Shown here: piece after piece, positions 59,887 to 64,000 of the stretch
Layout: every line of letters begins with the position of its first letter
How positions within the stretch are numbered: the first letter of the stretch is position 1
Assembly (NCBI GenBank): GCA_050018415.1
Contig: JBEKAB010000019.1
Span: 5,373-69,372, forward strand
DNA: 64,000 nucleotides
Origin: UBA1161 sp002311745
GTDB lineage: Bacteria > Planctomycetota > Phycisphaerae > Tepidisphaerales > Tepidisphaeraceae
Direction: 5' to 3'
Program-made: the position numbers and the translations under genes
The notes under the pieces: generated by a model
The model's input: the letters and a program-made list of their open reading frames with translations, nothing else
The model's database searches: none
Told to the model about the DNA's origin: nothing

Positions 59887-60306
59887 ATGGCCAAGTTCAC
59901 TCGATTCGCGGTGTCACTGGAAGAGTCGCTGTTCGGCAAGCTCGACGATTTGGTGCGCAAACACCGTTACACCAATCGCTCCGAGTACATCCGCGACTTG
60001 ATTCGCGCCAGGCTCGTCGAGGACCAATGGGCGGATGAACACGCGGTGGTGATCGGCACGCTCACGCTCATCTACGATCACCACGCCTATCAACTGACCA
60101 AAAAGTTGACCGACTTGCAGCACCATCACCACAAAACCGTGTTGGCGACGACGCACGTTCACCTGGATCAGCACCTTTGCTCGGAGATGATCATGCTCAA
60201 GGGGCATGCGGCCGAGCTTCGGGAGATCGCCGACCTGTCGGCTCAGCAGAGGGGCGTGCTTCACGCGACGCTGTCGATCAGCTCCGCCGGGCGAGGGCTG
60301 CATTGA
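59887..60306 (+). CDS. nikR: Nickel-responsive regulator NikR
   Basis: 139 aa. The N-terminal ribbon-helix-helix is RFAVSLEESLFGKLDDLVRK and the NRSEYIRDLIR helix. The C-terminal ACT-like domain holds the square-planar nickel site with HVHLDQHLC (His, His, Cys) and a further His in YDHHAYQLT. It is a tetrameric repressor that binds inverted repeats when nickel is present. It is convergent with cbiO (31 bp between stops), so control of cbiMQO is plausible; I find only a weak candidate site upstream of cbiM. Confidence 0.95.
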   Translation: MAKFTRFAVSLEESLFGKLDDLVRKHRYTNRSEYIRDLIRARLVEDQWADEHAVVIGTLTLIYDHHAYQLTKKLTDLQHHHHKTVLATTHVHLDQHLCSEMIMLKGHAAELREIADLSAQQRGVLHATLSISSAGRGLH

Positions 60307-60337
60307 TGCTCGCCGATGCGGCGCCGCCCATTGCGTG

Positions 60338-61111
60338 CTATCCGTGCGGGTGCTCGTGCAGAAGGATATGCGGCTTCTCCAGGCCGTGGCGGAGCATCAG
60401 GTCTTCATCGGCAAGAAGCTCCACGGTCGGCCCATCCTTGACGATTCTGCCTTCGTCCAGCAGCAGCGCGCGGCTGCAAAGCTGCACCACCATTTCCAGG
60501 TCGTGTGTCGCGATGATCTTGGTGGCTGGGAGGCCGTGGAGAAGCAACTTGAGGCCGCGGCGGGCGCGGGGATCGAGGTCGCTGGTGGGCTCGTCCAACA
60601 CCAACACACTGGGCTGGCAGGCGAGCACGCCGGCCAGGCAAACGCGCCGCTTTTCGCCGACGCTGAGGCGGTGAGGAGCGCGCCGCTCGAAGCCGCTCAA
60701 GCCCACTTGCGTCAGCGATTCTTTCACGATCTGCTCGAGGCGAGGCGGGCTGATGTGAAACTGCTGCGGGCCGAACGCCACGTCCTCGAAAACCGTCGGG
60801 CAGAACAACTGATCATCCGGGTCCTGAAACAGCAATCCGACTTTCTGGCGGATGGCATGGAGGTTCTTGGGCGAAAGAGCCTGGCCGTCGATGAGCACTT
60901 CGCCGTCGATGTGACCGTCATCGGGCAAGATGCCGTTGAGGTGCAGGAGCAAGGTGCTCTTGCCCGCGCCGTTGGGTCCGATCAGGCCGACGGACTGGCC
61001 CGGCGGGACGGCGAAACTCACCTCCGCCAATGCCGCCGTGCCGTCGGGGTAGCGATAGGAAAGGCGGCGAACCTCGATGGCCGGGGTGATGGCCGGGTTC
61101 GCCGGGTTCAT
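60338..61111 (-). CDS. cbiO: ATP-binding subunit of a Co/Ni ECF transporter
   Basis: 257 aa from the ATG at 61111, which overlaps the cbiQ stop by 4 nt (ATGA). Walker A GPNGAGKSTLL, Q-loop LFQDPDDQLF, signature LSVGEKRR, Walker B VLVLDEPTSDLD and the switch His in ATHDL are all present. The tail is His-rich (HILLHEHPHG), which could bind metal. It drives uptake of cobalt or nickel through CbiQ and CbiM. Confidence 0.94.
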   Translation of the reverse strand: MNPANPAITPAIEVRRLSYRYPDGTAALAEVSFAVPPGQSVGLIGPNGAGKSTLLLHLNGILPDDGHIDGEVLIDGQALSPKNLHAIRQKVGLLFQDPDDQLFCPTVFEDVAFGPQQFHISPPRLEQIVKESLTQVGLSGFERRAPHRLSVGEKRRVCLAGVLACQPSVLVLDEPTSDLDPRARRGLKLLLHGLPATKIIATHDLEMVVQLCSRALLLDEGRIVKDGPTVELLADEDLMLRHGLEKPHILLHEHPHG

Positions 61112-61710
61112 TGCCAGCCCCTGGCGCACATGGCGGCGTAAATCCGCTCGGAGCGCGCAGCGGCGCGGATGAAGAGCTGGGCGATGACCGTCGCCAGGCT
61201 GCGCCATGCGTGGCGCCGGCTTGAGGTGAAGGTGCGGCTCTGGCGGGCGCAGCGCATGCGGCGCGATTCATCCTGCAAGACGTGCAGGTAGCGGTGCATC
61301 AGGGCCAGCGTGGTGATCATCAGTGCCGGCACGCGGAGGGCGCGCAGCAAAGACAACAGCTCCGAAGCCGTCGTGGCGGCGGACAGCAGAACCAAGGTGG
61401 CTACGCACAGGGTGGTGCGCGCGACGATGATGCCGAAGATGGGCAGGCCGTGCGGCTGCAGCAGCGTCAGAATCGCCACGCCCACGACGAACGGCTCCAG
61501 CATCAAGAGCCGTTTGAGAAGAAGGACCGGAGGCAGGCGGCTCAGGGCCGCGGCTCCCAGCAGCAGCGCCGTGGCCGCGGCGAAGAACTTCCACGAAGGC
61601 GGCAACGTGATCAGGAGCACCAGAAGGATCAAGGCTGCCGCCACTTTCACCGCGGCCGGCCAGCGGCGGCGATGGCCTTGTGGGGTTGGATCGTCCCAAG
61701 GTCTATGCAC
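61108..61710 (-). CDS. cbiQ: Transmembrane T component of the Co/Ni ECF transporter
   Basis: About 200 aa from the GTG at 61710, chosen because AGGAG lies about 9 nt upstream; a TTG at 61728 is an alternative. About five helices are seen (AAALILLVLLITLPPSWKFF; AATALLLGAAALSRL; LEPFVVGVAILTLL; ATLVLLSAATTASELLSLL; ALMITTLALMHRYLHVL). The cytoplasmic ARG-type coupling motifs appear at RALRVP and AAMCARGW. It joins CbiO to CbiM. It overlaps the end of cbiM by a few bases and the start of cbiO by 4 nt. Confidence 0.9.
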   Translation of the reverse strand: MHRPWDDPTPQGHRRRWPAAVKVAAALILLVLLITLPPSWKFFAAATALLLGAAALSRLPPVLLLKRLLMLEPFVVGVAILTLLQPHGLPIFGIIVARTTLCVATLVLLSAATTASELLSLLRALRVPALMITTLALMHRYLHVLQDESRRMRCARQSRTFTSSRRHAWRSLATVIAQLFIRAAARSERIYAAMCARGWQ

Positions 61711-62674
61711 CGGCCCGGTCTCCTGCAATCGCCTTAACTTTACGGGAGGCCGGTATCAAAATCCGCGATAGCACCAAGGCCAAGACAAACGCCAGGATGG
61801 TTCCGACCAGAGCGGCCAGGGAAGTCGCCACCGCGGCCGACTTGATGCCTGGAAAAAGATAAGCGGGAATCGGCGCCGGCATCAGGCGATGTGCGCGTTG
61901 GCTGAAGCCCAGAACTTCCGCCGCGTGATCCAGGCCATCCGGCCATGGGCAGGCGAACGGCGACACGAACAGGGCCAACCCCAGCGAAATCAGCAAGCCA
62001 AAAACCATCAGGTCTGACGTGCGCCTTGGCAAAGCGCCGGCGCCGGCGCCGGCTTCGAGGAGATCAGGTCGTGTCTGGCTGATGGCCAGGATGATGAGGG
62101 TTGTCATGACGGCCTCGCCGACGCCGATCAGCATGTGGACGCTGGCCATGGCGCTGAAGGCGACGGGCCAGGCGATGGTGCCGGAGAAGGCCAGCTCGCC
62201 CGCGCAGACGATGGACGCGGCGACGGTCGCCACCCAGCTTGCGAACGCCACGGCCGCCAATCGGCCGCGAGAATTGGGCATGAGCTGATAGATCAAACGG
62301 TAGAGGTAATATCCACCGACCGAGCAGATGACGGCCATGTTGAAGATGTTGGCCCCCAGGGCGAGCAGCCCCCCATCGGCAAAGACGAGGCATTGCACGA
62401 TCAATACGGAGGTGATGACCAATACGGCTGCGCTCGGTCCGAGCAACACGGAACAGAGCACGCCCCCCACCATGTGTCCCGAGGTGCCGCCAGCGACAGG
62501 GAAATTGAGCATCATCGCCGCGAAGACGAACGCGGCGGACAAGCCCATCAGCGGCACCTTTCGCCGCGGCAGATCCAGGCGCGTTCGGCGGACCGCCCAC
62601 GCCAGTGCGCCGGCTGAGAGAACCGCCGTTGTGGCGCAGGTGCGTGCATTGAGAAAGCCATCGGGAATGTGCAC
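61703..62674 (-). CDS. cbiM: Substrate-binding CbiM with a fused PDGL segment (Co/Ni)
   Basis: 323 aa from the GTG at 62674, preceded by GGGAG. This start gives Met1-His2 (MHIPDGFLNAR), and the free N-terminus plus His2 is what binds Co or Ni in this family, so longer starts would break it. About eight helices follow. The conserved loop with NFPVAGGTSGHMVGGVL is present. Near residue 270 the CPWPDGLDHAAEVLGF segment and a last helix correspond to the CbiN/PDGLE component, so M and N are one protein. It is first gene of cbiMQO. Confidence 0.93.
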   Translation of the reverse strand: MHIPDGFLNARTCATTAVLSAGALAWAVRRTRLDLPRRKVPLMGLSAAFVFAAMMLNFPVAGGTSGHMVGGVLCSVLLGPSAAVLVITSVLIVQCLVFADGGLLALGANIFNMAVICSVGGYYLYRLIYQLMPNSRGRLAAVAFASWVATVAASIVCAGELAFSGTIAWPVAFSAMASVHMLIGVGEAVMTTLIILAISQTRPDLLEAGAGAGALPRRTSDLMVFGLLISLGLALFVSPFACPWPDGLDHAAEVLGFSQRAHRLMPAPIPAYLFPGIKSAAVATSLAALVGTILAFVLALVLSRILIPASRKVKAIAGDRAGA

Positions 62675-62803
62675 GGCGTTCTCCCGGTCAAAACCGAAAA
62701 ACCGCGAGCGGCGGTAATACGATTGCAGCAACAATAATATTGAATCCCCTTGGATGCATACTCGGGGCGCCCCCCGAAACAAGCGTAGGGGAAACCCCTC
62801 GTG
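62675..62803 (-). promoter_or_regulatory. Promoter region of cbiMQO with a weak palindrome
   Basis: 129 bp. On the + strand CAATA-A-TATTG (62732-62742) is an odd-length palindrome in an AT-rich patch, a possible regulator site. It does not match the long spaced NikR consensus, so assignment to NikR is tentative. Confidence 0.35.
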
Positions 62804-63655
62804 TCATGGCTGGATGTTGTCGCCGGGCGCGGCGGCCCAGTGGAGTTTCTCGGCCAGGTTGCGCCACTCGCCGGCATCGGGGTTTTCGATCAGAAGCACG
62901 GGGTGCGGACTGCTGCGGATGAGCACGACGTCGCCGGCGCCAAGGCGGGTGCTTTCCTGGCCGTCGCAAAAGAGAGTCGTGCCTTCGTTCACTTTGGCGG
63001 CGGTGATGCGGATCGTGCAAGACGAAGAAATCACCACCGGGCGGAAGGACATCGTGTGGGCGCAAATGGGCGTCACGCAAAAGGCGGGGACGGTGGGGCT
63101 GATGATGGGGCCGCCGGCCGAGACGTTGTAGGCGGTGGAGCCGCTGGCGGTGGCGACGATCACGCCGTCGCCGTGGTAGGTGACGCCTTCGGAGGGGATT
63201 TCCTCGCCGTCGCGGCTATCGGCGGAAATCTGGAGCTGGATCATGTGGAAGGGCGCACCGGCGGTGATGACGGCGTCGTTGAGGGCGGTGGCGGCGAATC
63301 GCCGCCCTACCGTCGCCTGGATGGCCTGGCGATGGCTGGTGTGAAGCTTGCCGGCAATAAAGTCGTCAAAATGTTTTTGGAACTGCTCGGGTGTGAAGGC
63401 GGCCAGGAAGCCGAGGCGGCCGAAGTTGACGCCCAGGAGTGGAATCTGTCGGCCGCGGAGCCGGCGTGCGGTGGCCAGGAGGGTGCCGTCGCCGCCCAGG
63501 ACGAGGATCGCATCGGCCTGAAGCGCGCCCATGTCCGTGGTGTAATCGGTATCGACGGCGACGACGTCGGCCTTGCGCGAAATCCAGGGGAGCATGTCCT
63601 TGAGGGCGGCGGCGACGGGCGATTTTTGGGTGTTGGCGACGATCAGCAGTTGCAT
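62804..63655 (-). CDS. nadK: NAD kinase
   Basis: 283 aa from the ATG at 63655; a TTG at 63664 lies upstream in frame. The motifs are VLGGDGTLL, NFGRLGFLAAF, ALNDAVITAG and DGVIVATASGSTAYNVSAGG, the NADP-forming signature. It phosphorylates NAD to NADP with ATP or polyphosphate in the cytoplasm. It is preceded by the SRP RNA gene on the same strand. Its length is within the usual range. Confidence 0.95.
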   Translation of the reverse strand: MQLLIVANTQKSPVAAALKDMLPWISRKADVVAVDTDYTTDMGALQADAILVLGGDGTLLATARRLRGRQIPLLGVNFGRLGFLAAFTPEQFQKHFDDFIAGKLHTSHRQAIQATVGRRFAATALNDAVITAGAPFHMIQLQISADSRDGEEIPSEGVTYHGDGVIVATASGSTAYNVSAGGPIISPTVPAFCVTPICAHTMSFRPVVISSSCTIRITAAKVNEGTTLFCDGQESTRLGAGDVVLIRSSPHPVLLIENPDAGEWRNLAEKLHWAAAPGDNIQP

Positions 63656-63717
63656 GATGGGCAATGGTACCCTGCCCCCGCGTCAAAAAACAAACCGCCG
63701 GCAGAAGCGACCGGGAG

Positions 63718-63818
63718 AACGACGGCACAAGGCCGGTACCACTTAGGGCTGCTTCCTTTCGGACCTGACCCGGTTCGCGGCCGACCCTTGCATCGGACCC
63801 GGCCGCCCCTGACGGCGG
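63718..63818 (-). ncRNA. ffs: Bacterial small signal recognition particle RNA (4.5S)
   Basis: Minus-strand sequence contains the apical domain IV signature GGGTCAGGTCC, a GAAA tetraloop, then GGAAGCAGCCC, which is the Ffh-binding symmetric and asymmetric loop pair. Outer stems GGCCG/CGGCC and ACC/GGT fit a single hairpin. Ends are approximate (within about 10 nt). It is transcribed just upstream of nadK. Confidence 0.92.
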
Positions 63819-63827
63819 TTAACGTTG

Positions 63828-63856
63828 ATTATACAGCCAAGCTGCGAATGAACCAA
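63828..63856 (-). promoter_or_regulatory. Promoter of the SRP RNA gene (TTGGTT - 17 bp - TATAAT)
   Basis: On the minus strand TTGGTT (63851-63856) and a perfect TATAAT (63828-63833) are separated by 17 bp. The expected start is about 63820, matching the 5' end of the RNA. Confidence 0.75.
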
Positions 63857-64000
63857 AAGGCAACCGCAGAGAGGCAGAGGCGCAGAGACATCTATGAGCA
63901 AGCCGTTGTCAAGGCGAACGGGTTTCAACGGGGTGCATCCAAACATCTATTCGACGTCGCCACCGTGGCGCGTCATTTAACGATTTCGGCGTCGGCCTCA
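63857..64000. other. Right-edge intergenic stretch
   Basis: Holds a GCAGAGAGGCAGAGGCGCAG low-complexity word (about 63864-63885) similar in style to the intergenic repeat arms elsewhere. A minus-strand frame ending with TGA at 63973-63975 (tail EADAEIVK) may be the end of a gene beyond the window, but only eight codons are visible. Confidence 0.4.

Noticed and set aside
63973..64000. 3' end of a minus-strand gene (tail EADAEIVK)
   Set aside because: Only eight codons are visible, too few to support a gene call.

Overview
The window is a GC-rich bacterial chromosome segment, most likely from a planctomycete of the Phycisphaerae/Tepidisphaerales type. The evidence is two PEP-CTERM proteins ending in V-PEP, a hydrophobic stretch and an LARR(R/T)R tail; a giant surface protein with the planctomycete N-terminal motif EPLERRVLLS; a ParA-CBM48 fusion; multicopy TPR-O-GlcNAc-transferase genes; PEGA lipoproteins; and a VWA membrane protein. 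No phage, plasmid backbone, CRISPR array or tRNA was seen. The housekeeping genes (dnaE, hslVU, efp, adk, nadK, SRP RNA) show it is chromosomal.

Layout. 1-3.8 kb: leftward cytochrome c gene (cut by the left edge) and a ParA-CBM48 gene with its partner. 4.1-9.1 kb: rightward PreP-type protease, EF-P variant, adenylate kinase, small lipoprotein. 9.4-11.2 kb: two PEP-CTERM proteins. 11.2-14.8 kb: a second NMP kinase, a NifA-like sigma-54 activator and a GGDEF protein. 14.8-23.6 kb: a leftward tandem array of four TPR/OGT glycosyltransferases with two visible fossils of further copies, headed by a PEGA lipoprotein. 23.7-29.3 kb: metallophosphoesterase, VWA protein, hslV and hslU. 29.5-35.3 kb: dnaE, pectate lyase lipoprotein, YihY/BrkB membrane protein. 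35.4-38.2 kb: four tandem paralogues of a small secreted or membrane domain, the last fused to a GH16-like domain. 38.6-43.0 kb: PEGA/TolB-propeller lipoprotein and a TMTC-like membrane glycosyltransferase with TPRs. 43.1-48.9 kb: a double siroheme-decarboxylase-like protein, modA-modB without modC, DUF488 and a PcrA/UvrD helicase. 48.9-53.6 kb: a gene-poor accessory zone holding a two-gene operon (unknown protein plus membrane-anchored DUF4041/T5orf172 protein) bracketed by direct repeats. 53.6-57.4 kb: giant GloVer/Big-repeat surface protein and a REP-type tyrosine transposase gene. 57.5-62.7 kb: metal homeostasis, with mntR/mntH divergent around a clear operator, then nikR convergent with cbiMQO. 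62.8-64 kb: nadK and SRP RNA.

How it fits together. The OGT array, the TMTC-like protein and the secreted or lipidated surface proteins suggest an organism that invests in protein glycosylation and surface structures. The metal block couples Mn sensing to Mn import and Ni sensing to Ni/Co import. Between many genes lie long, often near-perfect inverted repeats without a typical T-tract; these are unexplained. The best candidates for something new are the repeat-bracketed DUF4041/T5orf172 operon, the ParA-CBM48 pair, the four-gene WWVQPF family and the intergenic inverted-repeat classes.
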